This document shows, piece by piece, positions 7,052-15,359 of a DNA stretch of 37,230 nt (position 1 is its first letter; the number at the start of each line of letters is the position of its first letter). This DNA is from an uncultured Oscillibacter sp. (GTDB lineage Bacteria; Bacillota; Clostridia; Oscillospirales; Oscillospiraceae): assembly GCA_910587875.1 (NCBI GenBank), contig CAJUOD010000013.1:1-37230 (forward strand), read 5' to 3'. Below the pieces are notes generated by a model. It saw only the letters and a program-made list of their open reading frames with translations. It was not told the DNA's origin and did not search any database. Both the position numbers and the translations under genes were made by a program.

Positions 7052-8590
7052 GTGAAATTGGAACAGAGTTACGCCATTGAGATGCTGAACATCACCAAGC
7101 GGTTCCCGGGCATCGTGGCCAACGACAATATCACGTTACAGCTGAAAAAGGGCGAGATCCACGCCCTGCTGGGCGAAAACGGCGCCGGAAAATCCACGCT
7201 GATGAGCGTGCTGTTCGGCCTGTACCAGCCGGAGGAGGGCGTGATCAAAAAGGACGGCCAGGTGGTCTCCATCAAGGACCCCAACGACGCCAACGACTTG
7301 GGAATCGGAATGGTTCACCAGCACTTCAAGCTGGTGGAGTGTTTCACCGTCCTGGACAACATCATCATGGGCGTGGAGCCCTGCAAGCACGGCTTCCTCC
7401 AGAAGGGGGAGGCCCGGGAGAAGGTGCTGGCCCTGTCCGAGAAGTACGGCCTCCGGGTGGACCCGGACGCCCTGATCGAGGACATCACCGTGGGCATGCA
7501 GCAGCGCACCGAGATTCTCAAGATGCTGTACCGGGAGAACGAGATTTTGATCTTCGACGAGCCCACCGCCGTGCTGACCCCCCAGGAGATCGACGAGCTG
7601 ATGCAGATCATGCGGAACCTCTCCGCCGAGGGGAAGAGCATCCTGTTCATCTCCCACAAGCTCAATGAGATCATGGCCGTGGCGAACCGCTGCTCCGTGC
7701 TCCGGAAGGGCAAGTACATCGGCACCGTGGACATCGCGACGACCTCTCAGGAGGAGCTGAGCCGCATGATGGTGGGCCGGGACGTGAACTTCGTGGTGGA
7801 GAAGGAGCCCTCCAAGCCCGGCGACGTGGTGCTGGACGTGAAGGGCATGACCGTGGCCTCCAAGCGGCACAAAAACAACGCGGTGAAGGATGTGAGCTTC
7901 CAGGTCCGCCGGGGCGAGATTGTCTGCATCGCGGGCATCGACGGCAACGGACAGACGGAGCTGGTCTACGGCCTCACGGGCCTGGAGCCCCTGAAGGAGG
8001 GCACCCTGACCCTGAATGGGCAGGACATCACCAAGGCCCCCATCCGGAAGCGGAACACCTCCGGCATGAGCCACATCCCCGAGGACCGGCATAAGCACGG
8101 TCTGGTACTGGACTACACCCTGGAGGACAACATGGTGCTCCAGCGGTATTTCGAGAGCCACTTTGTCACCCCGGCGGGCTTCCTGAAGCGCCGGGCCATC
8201 CGGGAGTACGCCGTGGGCCTCATCGAGCAGTACGACGTGCGGTCCGGCCAGGGCCCCGTGACGGCGGCCCGGAGCATGTCCGGCGGCAACCAGCAGAAGG
8301 CCATCATCGCCCGGGAGATCGACAAGGACCCGGAGCTGCTCATCGCCGTCCAGCCCACCCGGGGTCTGGACGTGGGCGCCATTGAGTACATCCACAAGCA
8401 GATCGTGGCCCAGCGGGACGCCGGAAAGGGCGTGCTGCTGGTCAGCCTGGAGCTGGACGAGGTCATGAACGTCTCCGACCGGATCCTCGTCATGTACGAG
8501 GGCGAGATCGTGGGCGAGTTCGACCCCAAGGAAGTCACGGTGGAAGAGCTGGGCCTCTACATGGCCGGCGCGAAGAAGAAGGGGGCGTAA
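7052..8590 (+). CDS. nucleoside ABC importer, ATP-binding protein (two ATPase domains)
   Basis: Cytoplasmic ATPase that powers nucleoside import; about 512 residues with two tandem ABC domains. Domain 1 has Walker A GENGAGKST and Walker B IFDEPTAVLT. Its signature is relaxed to VGMQQRTEIL, usual in the sugar/nucleoside importer class. Domain 2 has a degenerate Walker A (GIDGNGQTEL) but a full signature SGGNQQK and QPTRGLDVGAIE. The start is uncertain: GTG at 7052 lies only 2 bases past the last GGAGG, whereas TTG at 7058 has 8-base spacing; the upstream in-frame extension is non-coding. It is followed 3 bases later by the first permease. Comparable to NupO of B. subtilis. Confidence 0.92.
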   Translation: MKLEQSYAIEMLNITKRFPGIVANDNITLQLKKGEIHALLGENGAGKSTLMSVLFGLYQPEEGVIKKDGQVVSIKDPNDANDLGIGMVHQHFKLVECFTVLDNIIMGVEPCKHGFLQKGEAREKVLALSEKYGLRVDPDALIEDITVGMQQRTEILKMLYRENEILIFDEPTAVLTPQEIDELMQIMRNLSAEGKSILFISHKLNEIMAVANRCSVLRKGKYIGTVDIATTSQEELSRMMVGRDVNFVVEKEPSKPGDVVLDVKGMTVASKRHKNNAVKDVSFQVRRGEIVCIAGIDGNGQTELVYGLTGLEPLKEGTLTLNGQDITKAPIRKRNTSGMSHIPEDRHKHGLVLDYTLEDNMVLQRYFESHFVTPAGFLKRRAIREYAVGLIEQYDVRSGQGPVTAARSMSGGNQQKAIIAREIDKDPELLIAVQPTRGLDVGAIEYIHKQIVAQRDAGKGVLLVSLELDEVMNVSDRILVMYEGEIVGEFDPKEVTVEELGLYMAGAKKKGA

Positions 8591-8593
8591 GGC

Positions 8594-9727
8594 ATGAAAA
8601 AAGAAAAGACCTCCCTGCTGCGCAACGGCGCGGTCCAGACCCTGCTGGCCTCCCTGCTGTGCATCCTCATCGGCCTGCTGGTGGGCTACATCGCCCTGCT
8701 CCTCATCAACCCCGCCGGGGCCAACGGGGCCATCCTGGCGATTGTGGAGAACTTCATGACCTACTCCAAGTCCACGGCCCAGCTCCGTTATTTCGGCAGC
8801 ACCCTGGTGAAGACCGCCCCCCTGCTGATGTGCAGCCTGTCGGTGCTCTTCGCCTATAAGGTGGGCCTGTTCAACATCGGCGCAGCGGGCCAGTATGTCG
8901 TCGGGACCGGCGCGGCCCTGTACTGCGCCCTGGGGCTGAAGCTGCCCTGGTTCCTGTGCCTCATCGCCGCCATCGCCGCCGGGGCCGCCCTGGGGGCCGT
9001 CTCCGGTGTGCTGAAGGCCTACTGCAACGTCAACGAGGTCATCTCCTGCATCATGCTGAACTGGATCAGCCTCTACGCGGTGAACATGCTGCTGACCCTG
9101 GTGAAGGAGGAGACCAGCCCCTACACCTTCACCCTGGCCAGCACCAACGAGGGGGCCATGCTTCCCTCCCTGGGCCTGGGGGCCCTGTTCAGCAAGAACC
9201 AGTACGTGGGCCTGGCGATTCCCCTGGCCATCCTGACGGCGGTGCTGGTGTGGGTTTTGCTGGAGAAAACCAAGCTGGGCTATGAGCTGAAAGCCACCGG
9301 CTGCAACAAGTTCGCCGCCAAGTACTGCGGCATGCGGGAGCGGAAGAACCTGATTCTGACCATGGCCATCGCCGGCGGCCTCGCCGGCATGGGCGCGGCC
9401 ATGCTGTTCCTCTCCGGCTTCGAGCAGTGGCAGTGCACCCAGTCCGCCGTCCCCGCCATGGGCTTCAACGGCATCGCCGCCGCCTTCCTGGGGGGCCTGA
9501 ACCCCATCGGGGCCATCTTCTCCTCCTACTTCATCCAGCACATCACCAACGGAGGCGCGTATGTGGACAAAACCATGTACTCCTCCCAGATCTCCGACTT
9601 CATCTCGGCCCTGATCATCTACCTCTGCGGCTTTGTCCTCTTCTTCAAGACGGCGCTGAACGCCTGGCTGAATCGCCGGGACGAGAAAAAGAACGCGGCC
9701 GCTGAGAAAGGAGGCGACGGGAAATGA
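8594..9727 (+). CDS. nucleoside ABC importer, permease 1
   Basis: Inner-membrane channel subunit of 377 residues from the BPD_transp_2 permease family. Several hydrophobic helices are visible (about 15-40, 75-95, 110-135, 195-215, 255-275, 325-350). The conserved coupling region ATGCNKFAAKYCGM is in the second half, and FNIGAAGQYVVG is the family hallmark. The C-terminus is charged (RRDEKKNAAAEKGG). It starts 3 bases after the ATPase gene and overlaps permease 2 by four bases (ATGA), so the three are translationally coupled. Role assigned from family and context with the BMP protein. Confidence 0.92.
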   Translation: MKKEKTSLLRNGAVQTLLASLLCILIGLLVGYIALLLINPAGANGAILAIVENFMTYSKSTAQLRYFGSTLVKTAPLLMCSLSVLFAYKVGLFNIGAAGQYVVGTGAALYCALGLKLPWFLCLIAAIAAGAALGAVSGVLKAYCNVNEVISCIMLNWISLYAVNMLLTLVKEETSPYTFTLASTNEGAMLPSLGLGALFSKNQYVGLAIPLAILTAVLVWVLLEKTKLGYELKATGCNKFAAKYCGMRERKNLILTMAIAGGLAGMGAAMLFLSGFEQWQCTQSAVPAMGFNGIAAAFLGGLNPIGAIFSSYFIQHITNGGAYVDKTMYSSQISDFISALIIYLCGFVLFFKTALNAWLNRRDEKKNAAAEKGGDGK

Positions 9728-10665
9728 TCCTTCTGCTGCAATACACCCTGATCTTCGCGTCGGTGCTTCTGCTGGTGGCCCTGGGCGGCTGCTTCTCGGA
9801 GCACTCCGGCGTCATCAACATCGGCCTGGAGGGCATCATGGTCATGGGCGCCCTGGGCGGCGCGCTGATGATGAAATTCCTCCCCGACAGCACCCCCGCC
9901 TTCGCCATGATCCTGCTGGTGGTTCTGGCCGCCATCGCCCTGGGCGTGATTTACTCCCTGCTGCTGGCTGTCGCCGCCATCAACTTCAAGGCGGACCAGA
10001 CCCTGGTGGGCACGGCCATGAACCTCCTTGGCACGGCGGCGGCCACGGTCTTCGTCAAGGCCATGAATACGGCGGAAAGCGTGGACAACGTGTCCTCCAC
10101 CATCCAGTATATCAACGCGAAAAAGGCCTTCCTGGTGAACATCGGCAGCTTTGAGTTCAACTGGTTCATGCTGCTGGCCCTGCTGGCCCTCATCGGGTCC
10201 TACGTCTCCCTGTACAAGACTCGGTTCGGCCTCCGGCTCATGGCCTGCGGCGAGCACCCCCAGGCGGCGGACAGCGTGGGCATCAACGTCTACAAAATGC
10301 GCTACGCCGGCGTGCTGATCTCCGGCATGCTGGGCGGTCTGGGCGGCATCGTGTACATCACGGCGGGCGTCAGCGAATGGAAATTTGAGAACGGCGTGGC
10401 GGGCTTCGGCTTCCTGGCCCTGGCCGTCATGATCTTCGGCCAGTGGAAGCCCACCCGCATCGCCCTGGCGGCGCTGCTGTTCGGCTTCTGCCGCGCCCTG
10501 GGCAACGTGTACTCCGGCTTCGACTTCCTGAAGGCCCTGAATCTCCCGGCGGCCATGTACAACATGCTGCCCTACATCATCTCCCTGGTGGTCCTGGCCT
10601 TCACGTCCAAGAAGTCCCGGGCCCCCAAGGCGGAAGGTATCCCCTATGATAAGGGGCAGAGGTAA
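9724..10665 (+). CDS. nucleoside ABC importer, permease 2
   Basis: Second channel subunit, 313 residues, BPD_transp_2 family, almost entirely hydrophobic helices. Family marks are GVINIGLEGIMVMGALGG at about 29-46 and the coupling stretch RLMACGEHPQAADSVGIN near 171-188. The ATG overlaps the stop of permease 1 (ATGA). The pair matches NupP/NupQ-type permeases. The operon ends at a strong terminator 35 bases later. Confidence 0.92.
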   Translation: MILLLQYTLIFASVLLLVALGGCFSEHSGVINIGLEGIMVMGALGGALMMKFLPDSTPAFAMILLVVLAAIALGVIYSLLLAVAAINFKADQTLVGTAMNLLGTAAATVFVKAMNTAESVDNVSSTIQYINAKKAFLVNIGSFEFNWFMLLALLALIGSYVSLYKTRFGLRLMACGEHPQAADSVGINVYKMRYAGVLISGMLGGLGGIVYITAGVSEWKFENGVAGFGFLALAVMIFGQWKPTRIALAALLFGFCRALGNVYSGFDFLKALNLPAAMYNMLPYIISLVVLAFTSKKSRAPKAEGIPYDKGQR

Positions 10666-10699
10666 GTACAAAACGTCATATCCTGTCGAACCAATACGA

Positions 10700-10735
10700 A
10701 AGGGAGCGGCCCCACCGGGCCGCTCCCTTTTTCCG
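10700..10735 (+). terminator. terminator between the transporter operon and ylbJ
   Basis: The hairpin AGGGAGCGGCCC...GGGCCGCTCCCT is followed by TTTTTCC on the plus strand and TTTCG on the minus strand. It can serve the convergent ylbJ gene as well, whose stop is at 10736. Confidence 0.85.
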
Positions 10736-11638
10736 TCAGAAGAGATAAAGGCTGACAAGCGCCGCCAGCCCCGCCGCCAGCAGGGCCTGGAGGGCCTTGC
10801 CCGTCACATAGGTCCGGAGCCGCAGCCCGCTGTCCTCCAGTACCGCCGCCGTCTGGCAGAGGATGGAGACCCCGCCCCAGCCTGCACAGGCGGAGGCCAG
10901 GATGAAGCCCTCCCGATCCGCCGCCAGCAGGGGCGTCAGAGAGAAGAGCTCCAGGAAGCCCGTCAGCCCGGCCCCCAGGGGCCCGCTAAGCCCTGCCAGG
11001 GGGCTGGCCAGCACGTAGAAGAAGATCACAAAACCGCAGACGTAGACCATGCTGACACAGGCGTTTTTCACCCCCTCCACGAAGGCGGCGGGCAGGGAGG
11101 GGCAGGGGGAAACCCTTGGCAGGGCCTGCCGCCCAATGGGTTTGCCGCTGCCCCGGAAGAAAAAGCCCGTCAGCAGGGCGGAGAGCACGTGGATGAGCCA
11201 CAGGTAGACCCCCGCCCGGGGACTGCCGAAGACCCCACCCCCCAGGACGCTGAGGAGAAACACCGGGTTGGAGTTATTGCAGAAGCCCAGGAGCCGCTCC
11301 GCCTCCCCGGCGGTGAGGAGGCCCTTTTTGTGGAGCTCCGCCGCCGTCCGGGCCCCGATGGGATAGCCCCCCACCAGCCCCAGCAGCAGGGCGGACCCGG
11401 CGGGGCCCGGGAGGCGGTATACATTCATCAGCCCCGCCAGGCGGGGGGCGGCCCACTCCCCGAAGCCCAGGGACACCAGCATGGTGGACGCCGCCATGAA
11501 GGGAAACAGGGCGGGAATCACCGACCGGCCGCAGAGGGCCAGCCCCGCCCCGGCGGCGGCCCGGACCTCTCCCGCGTCCGCCAGGAACCAGACCAGAAGG
11601 CCGCAGAGCGGCAGACACGCCGTCCAACGGGATCTCAT
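10736..11638 (-). CDS. ylbJ: sporulation integral membrane protein YlbJ
   Basis: Polytopic membrane protein of 300 residues needed for spore coat/cortex formation in B. subtilis, where it belongs to the mother-cell sigma-E regulon. Seen here: many hydrophobic segments, the motif VIPALFPFM near the N-terminus, and LLLGLVGGYPIGARTAAEL with FCNNSNPVFLL, hallmarks of the YlbJ branch of the nucleoside-recognition (Gate) superfamily. ATG at 11638 is preferred over GTG at 11647, because GAGGTGA sits at proper spacing before the ATG and overlaps the GTG. Divergent from yqfC, with a sigma-E-like -10 (CATAGGAT) between. The neighbouring nucleoside transporter is probably unrelated. Confidence 0.88.
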   Translation of the reverse strand: MRSRWTACLPLCGLLVWFLADAGEVRAAAGAGLALCGRSVIPALFPFMAASTMLVSLGFGEWAAPRLAGLMNVYRLPGPAGSALLLGLVGGYPIGARTAAELHKKGLLTAGEAERLLGFCNNSNPVFLLSVLGGGVFGSPRAGVYLWLIHVLSALLTGFFFRGSGKPIGRQALPRVSPCPSLPAAFVEGVKNACVSMVYVCGFVIFFYVLASPLAGLSGPLGAGLTGFLELFSLTPLLAADREGFILASACAGWGGVSILCQTAAVLEDSGLRLRTYVTGKALQALLAAGLAALVSLYLF

Positions 11639-11655
11639 ACGCCTCACCTCGCCGC

Positions 11656-11707
11656 ATCCTATGCGGGGCGGGAGACAATCATGCCGGGACCCGCCGCCGC
11701 ATAGAAT
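11656..11707. promoter_or_regulatory. divergent sigma-E-like promoters for ylbJ and yqfC
   Basis: Plus strand: CATAGAAT (11700-11707) fits the sigma-E -10 pattern CATANANT, 18 bases before the yqfC start. Minus strand: CATAGGAT (11656-11663), 18 bases before the ylbJ start. A near-symmetric CAATCATGC (11676-11684) between them could serve as the -35 of both. The -35 matches are weak. Confidence 0.45.
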
Positions 11708-11724
11708 TCCCTGAGGTGAGACGT

Positions 11725-12021
11725 ATGGAACGCAATCGACGGGACCGGGAGGGCGGCGTCCTGGCCGCGGCGGCGGAGCTCTTCGACCTGCCGGCGGATA
11801 TCGTGGCGGGCCTGCCCCGGCTGGAGATGGTGGGGAGCCGCCAGTTATATTTGGAGCATCACACGGGCCTTTTGGCCTACACGGAGGAGCAGATCGACGC
11901 CAACACCACCGCCGGGGTTCTCCGGGTGAAGGGGGCGCGGCTGACCCTCATGGCTATGACGGCGGGGGAGCTGCGCATCGGCGGGCGCATCGACTCCGTG
12001 GAGTGGGTGGGGCCATGCTGA
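11725..12021 (+). CDS. yqfC: sporulation protein YqfC
   Basis: Small (98-residue) protein of the YqfC/YabP family, made in the mother cell during sporulation in Bacillus. It shows the typical order: a short basic N-terminus, LPRLEMVGSRQLYLEHHTGLLAYTEEQI, then LRVKGARLTLMAMTAGELRIGGRIDSVEW. ATG at 11725 has GAGGTGA upstream at the right distance; a GTG nine bases earlier overlaps that site. The gene overlaps yqfD by 7 bases, so the two are coupled. The molecular role is not known in any species. Confidence 0.9.
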   Translation: MERNRRDREGGVLAAAAELFDLPADIVAGLPRLEMVGSRQLYLEHHTGLLAYTEEQIDANTTAGVLRVKGARLTLMAMTAGELRIGGRIDSVEWVGPC

Positions 12022-13211
12022 CGGGGCTGGTGAACCGCCTCCGGGGCCAGGTGCGCGTCCGGGCGGAGTGCGCCTTCCCCGAGCGGGTGCTGAACCTCTG
12101 CGGGGCCCAGGACCTGGCCTTCTGGGATTTGGAATGGGAGTCCCCCACGGCCTTTACCTGCCGCCTGTCCCGGCGGGACTGGAAGCGCCTCCGCCAGGCG
12201 GGGAAGAATCTGGACTGCGAGTTTTCGGTGGTGGGCCTGGAGGGCGCGCCCTACTTCCTCCTGCGCTTCCGGCACCGCCAGGCCCTGCTGATGGGCCTGA
12301 TCGGCTGCGCCCTGGGGCTGTTCCTGGGGTCCTTCTTCATCTGGGACTTCCAGGTGGAGGGCAACAAGACCGTGCCCACGGAGCGCATCCTCCGGGCCCT
12401 GGAGAAAAACGGCGTGGGCCTGGGGAGCTTCGGCCTCTCCCTGGACGGGGAGGACATCCGGAACCACGTGCTCCTGGACGTGCCCGAGCTGAGCTGGATC
12501 GCCGTCAACGTCTCCGGCTGCCGGGCGGAGGTCCAGGTCCGGGAGCGGACGCCGGAGCCGGTGATGGTGGACCGGCGGGAGCCCTGCAACCTGGTGGCCC
12601 GCCGGGCGGGACTGGTGAAGAAGGTCCAGACCATCGGGGGCGTGGCCTGCGTCATCCCCGGCGTGGCGGTGACGGAGGGGCAGATCCTGATCTCCGGCGT
12701 GGAGGACACGGGCACCGTGGGCGCCCGGGTCCTGGCGGGCCTGGGGAAGGTGGAGGCCCGGACCTGGTATGATCTCACCGCCTCCATGCCCCTGACGGTG
12801 CTGGAGAAGCGGTACACGGGGAAGGAGAAGACCGGGGTCTCCCTGATTTTCGGGACCCGGCGGATAAAATTCTTCTCAAACAGTAGCATTGAAGGGGCGG
12901 AATATGATAAAATAACCAAGAGGCTCCCTTTGAGCCTCCTGGGCGTGCCCCTGCCGGTGACGGTGGTGACGGAAAACTGGCGCTTTTACGAGGCCGTTCC
13001 CGCGCCCAGGGCCGCCGCCGAGGCGGAGAGGGCCGCCGGGGCCATCCTCACCGCCCAGCTCCGCGAGATGGTGGAGCCCTACGGCGAGGTGAAATCCACC
13101 CTCTGCTCCGCAAGGCAGAAGGGGGACGCGCTCCTGGTGACCCTGTCGGCGGAGTGCCTGGAGGAGATCGGGGAGACGGTCCCCCTTTATACGGAAGAAG
13201 AAACGGGCTGA
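12015..13211 (+). CDS. yqfD: sporulation protein YqfD
   Basis: Membrane protein of 398 residues, conserved in endospore formers and required for efficient sporulation. A cytoplasmic N-terminal part (1-93) is followed by one transmembrane helix (about 95-115, LLMGLIGCALGLFLGSFFIW). A POTRA-like segment starting FQVEGNKTVPTERIL follows, then a large extracytoplasmic domain. ATG at 12015 lies inside the yqfC end (ATGCTGA overlap). Codon use matches its neighbours. Followed 27 bases later by phoH, the order seen across Firmicutes. Confidence 0.92.
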   Translation: MLTGLVNRLRGQVRVRAECAFPERVLNLCGAQDLAFWDLEWESPTAFTCRLSRRDWKRLRQAGKNLDCEFSVVGLEGAPYFLLRFRHRQALLMGLIGCALGLFLGSFFIWDFQVEGNKTVPTERILRALEKNGVGLGSFGLSLDGEDIRNHVLLDVPELSWIAVNVSGCRAEVQVRERTPEPVMVDRREPCNLVARRAGLVKKVQTIGGVACVIPGVAVTEGQILISGVEDTGTVGARVLAGLGKVEARTWYDLTASMPLTVLEKRYTGKEKTGVSLIFGTRRIKFFSNSSIEGAEYDKITKRLPLSLLGVPLPVTVVTENWRFYEAVPAPRAAAEAERAAGAILTAQLREMVEPYGEVKSTLCSARQKGDALLVTLSAECLEEIGETVPLYTEEETG

Positions 13212-13238
13212 GGCCCGCGCAATACAGGAGTGAAGACT

Positions 13239-14225
13239 TTGGAACAGAGAATCAGCATCGAGCGGCTGGAACAGGCCGTGAACCTCTTCGGGTCGTTTGA
13301 CGAGAACATCCGGCTTCTGGAGCAGGAGTTCTCCGTCACCGTTGTAAACCGGGAGGGCGAGCTCCGGGTGGAGGGCGAGGCGGAGGACGTGGCCCTGGCC
13401 TGCAAGGCCATCCAGGCCCTCCTGACCCTCTCCAGCCGGGGGGAGCCCCTGGGGGAGCAGAACGTCCGGTATGTGGTCAGCATGGTTCGGGCGGGGAAGG
13501 AGGAGAAGATCGCCCAGCTCACGGGCGACGTGCTCTGCATCTCCGCCAAGGGCCGGCCCATCAAGCCCAAGACCATCGGGCAGAAGGACTACATCGCCTC
13601 GGTGCTGAAAAACACCGTCACCATCGGCGTGGGCCCGGCGGGCACGGGGAAGACCTATCTCGCCGTGGCCGCCGCCGTGCAGGCCTTCCGGGACAAGCAG
13701 GTAAACCGCATCATCCTCACCCGCCCCGCCGTGGAGGCCGGGGAGCGCCTGGGCTTCCTGCCCGGCGACCTCCAGAGCAAGGTGGACCCCTACCTCCGGC
13801 CCCTGTACGACGCCCTCTTCGACATGCTGGGGGCGGAGACCTACCAGAAGTACCTGGAGCGGGGCAGCATCGAGGTGGCCCCCCTGGCCTATATGCGGGG
13901 CCGGACCCTGGACGACAGCTTCATCATCCTGGACGAGGCCCAGAACACCAGCCGGGAGCAGATGAAGATGTTCCTCACCCGCCTAGGCTTCGGGTCCAAA
14001 ATCGTCATCACCGGGGACGCGACCCAGATCGACCTCCCCGACGGGAAGACCTCCGGCCTCCGGGAGGCCATGCGGGTCCTCCGCAGCGTGGAGGGCATCG
14101 GCATCTGCGAGCTGACCAACGCCGACGTGGTGCGCCACGTCATGGTCCAGAGAATCGTACAAGCCTACGAGGACTATGAGAAGCGGAATGAGCGGAAGGA
14201 CCCGGGGAAGGGGCGGCGGAAATGA
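13239..14225 (+). CDS. PhoH-like ATPase
   Basis: Cytoplasmic P-loop ATPase of the PhoH/YbeZ family, almost always encoded beside ybeY and thought to act with it in RNA metabolism. About 328 residues: an N-terminal KH-like part (1-75), then the PhoH domain with Walker A GPAGTGKT (132-139), LTRPAVEAGERLGFLPGD, Walker B FIILDEAQNTS and ITGDATQIDLP. The start is either TTG at 13239 (AGGAG with 8-base spacing, preferred) or GTG at 13230, which overlaps the Shine-Dalgarno. It overlaps ybeY by four bases (ATGA). Confidence 0.93.
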   Translation: MEQRISIERLEQAVNLFGSFDENIRLLEQEFSVTVVNREGELRVEGEAEDVALACKAIQALLTLSSRGEPLGEQNVRYVVSMVRAGKEEKIAQLTGDVLCISAKGRPIKPKTIGQKDYIASVLKNTVTIGVGPAGTGKTYLAVAAAVQAFRDKQVNRIILTRPAVEAGERLGFLPGDLQSKVDPYLRPLYDALFDMLGAETYQKYLERGSIEVAPLAYMRGRTLDDSFIILDEAQNTSREQMKMFLTRLGFGSKIVITGDATQIDLPDGKTSGLREAMRVLRSVEGIGICELTNADVVRHVMVQRIVQAYEDYEKRNERKDPGKGRRK

Positions 14226-14710
14226 AGCGGCACTATATCCCCGTCACCGCTGCCGTCCCCGGGGTGAACGAGAGCCGGGTGGCCTTCCTCCGCAAGGTCA
14301 TCCGCACGGCCCTGGCGGCGGAGGGCGTGGACTTCCCCTGTGAGGTGGACGTGCTGGTGACCGGCGACGCGGAGATCCGGGATCTGAACCGGGAGGCCCG
14401 GCAGGTGGACAAGTCCACGGACGTGCTGAGCTTCCCCGCTTTCGACCTCAGACCCGGGGAGCTCCCCGGCCCCGAGGACGCGGACCCCGGCACGGGGCTG
14501 GTGCCCCTGGGGGACATGATGATCTCCATGGAGCACGTGGCGGCCCAGGCCAAGGAGTACGGGCACTCCATACGCAGGGAGCTTGCGTATCTGACGGTGC
14601 ACTCGACGCTTCATCTGCTGGGCTACGACCATGTGGACGAGGGGCCGATGAAGCGGCAGATGCGGGCGCGGGAGGAGGCCATCCTGGGAGAGCTGGGCAT
14701 TACGCGCTAG
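14222..14710 (+). CDS. ybeY: endoribonuclease YbeY (rRNA maturation)
   Basis: Zinc-dependent RNase used in 16S rRNA 3' end maturation and ribosome quality control. The 162 residues carry the metal motif HSTLHLLGYDH with His127, His131 and His137; STDVLSFPAFD (65-75) and GDMMIS (98-103) are further conserved marks. The ATG overlaps the phoH stop. The TAG stop shares the palindrome CTAG with the stop codon of the convergent gene on the other strand. In many Firmicutes dgkA, cdd and era follow; here that block is absent. Confidence 0.95.
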   Translation: MKRHYIPVTAAVPGVNESRVAFLRKVIRTALAAEGVDFPCEVDVLVTGDAEIRDLNREARQVDKSTDVLSFPAFDLRPGELPGPEDADPGTGLVPLGDMMISMEHVAAQAKEYGHSIRRELAYLTVHSTLHLLGYDHVDEGPMKRQMRAREEAILGELGITR

Positions 14711-14925
14711 ACCCGGAGGGAATCGGACAGGCCCTGTCCGGTGCGGAGGCCCAGGAGGAAGGCGTGGACGGCGGTGAACTCCTGGGCTTTGGAGAAGCTG
14801 CCGCAGGTCTCCGGGGCGACGTCATCCTCCAGGAGGTAGAAGTCCGGTTCGTAGTCTCCTTGTGGGATGGTGTCTAAATAGGGTTTGATGTAGTTGGCAT
14901 AGAGCCATTTCATGAAGTCGGACAT
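14707..14925 (-). CDS. small conserved-looking protein of unknown function
   Basis: A 72-residue acidic protein without signal peptide or membrane helix; family not recognised. Aromatic-rich N-terminus (MSDFMKWLYANYIKPYLD), acidic middle (DYEPDFYLLEDD), amphipathic C-terminus ending RTGQGLSDSL. AAAGGAT lies 9 bases before the ATG. It is divergent from the XRE regulator at 15003, and the 77-base gap holds repeats that could be that regulator's operator. Its stop overlaps the ybeY stop in a CTAG. Its position beside a divergent repressor resembles small accessory modules, but no function can be given. Confidence 0.7.
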   Translation of the reverse strand: MSDFMKWLYANYIKPYLDTIPQGDYEPDFYLLEDDVAPETCGSFSKAQEFTAVHAFLLGLRTGQGLSDSLRV

Positions 14926-14943
14926 AACGGAGATCCTTTCTAT

Positions 14944-14978
14944 ACACTAAGCGTTTATAGTGATATTATAACACTAAG
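14944..14978. promoter_or_regulatory. candidate operator between divergent genes
   Basis: ACACTAAG occurs twice in direct orientation (14944-14951 and 14971-14978). An inverted TATAGTG lies between them, so CACTAAGCGTTTATAGTG is an imperfect palindrome. The region is AT-rich, unlike its surroundings, and also holds TATAAT on the minus strand. The divergent XRE protein is the likely binder. Confidence 0.45.
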
Positions 14979-15002
14979 ATTTTTTTGTGTCAAGAGGTAA
15001 TT

Positions 15003-15215
15003 ATGGAGATTATACTTAAGACAAGAATTCGAGAACTTCGGAAGGAACAGTGCGAGACACAGGTGCAGGTTGCCAATGCGCTTGGCATTGCGGAATCACA
15101 TTATCAAGTTTATGAAAGAGGGGCAAGCCTGCCGAATCTGGAAAACGCCTGGAAGCTGGCGGACCACTTTGGGGTGAGCATCGACTACCTGGTTGGGCGG
15201 TCTGAGGAGAGGTAG
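15003..15215 (+). CDS. XRE-family HTH regulator
   Basis: A 70-residue DNA-binding protein that is almost only a Cro/CI-type helix-turn-helix: RIRELRKEQCETQVQVANAL, then GIAESHYQVYERGASLPNLE, then LADHFGVSIDYLVGR. ATG at 15003 has AGAGG 6 bases upstream; an in-frame TTG at 14985 has no such site. There is no ligand or protease domain, so it is a simple repressor type. Divergent from the 72-residue gene and just upstream of the candidate toxin promoter. Base composition is lower in GC than its neighbours, suggesting acquired DNA. Confidence 0.88.
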   Translation: MEIILKTRIRELRKEQCETQVQVANALGIAESHYQVYERGASLPNLENAWKLADHFGVSIDYLVGRSEER

Positions 15216-15229
15216 AGACTTGGTCCAAT

Positions 15230-15258
15230 TTGACAAACAGCGCCCTTTCTGGTAGGAT
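15230..15258 (+). promoter_or_regulatory. promoter of the candidate toxin peptide
   Basis: TTGACA (15230-15235), 17-base spacer, TAGGAT (15253-15258). Spacer and -10 form the left arm of an imperfect inverted repeat (15236-15255 with 15261-15279), so the promoter lies inside a long dyad. Confidence 0.65.
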
Positions 15259-15359
15259 GACTACCAGAAGGACGCTGTTACATAAAAGGCGGTTGGCCCA
15301 TCTCCTGAGAAAGGAGGTGGTTCATTTCCCGGAGATCGTATCGAAGGGAGGTGAAGCTG

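Noticed and set aside
7136..9541. An 801-codon open frame on the minus strand
   Set aside because: It runs antisense to the ABC ATPase and permease genes, has a low-complexity Gly/His/Gln/Leu composition typical of the reverse of GC-rich genes, and has no ribosome binding site.
10736..11638. Nucleoside transporter assignment for the Gate-domain protein next to the importer
   Set aside because: It is on the opposite strand behind a terminator, and its motifs (VGGYPIGARTAAEL, FCNNSNPVF) are those of YlbJ.
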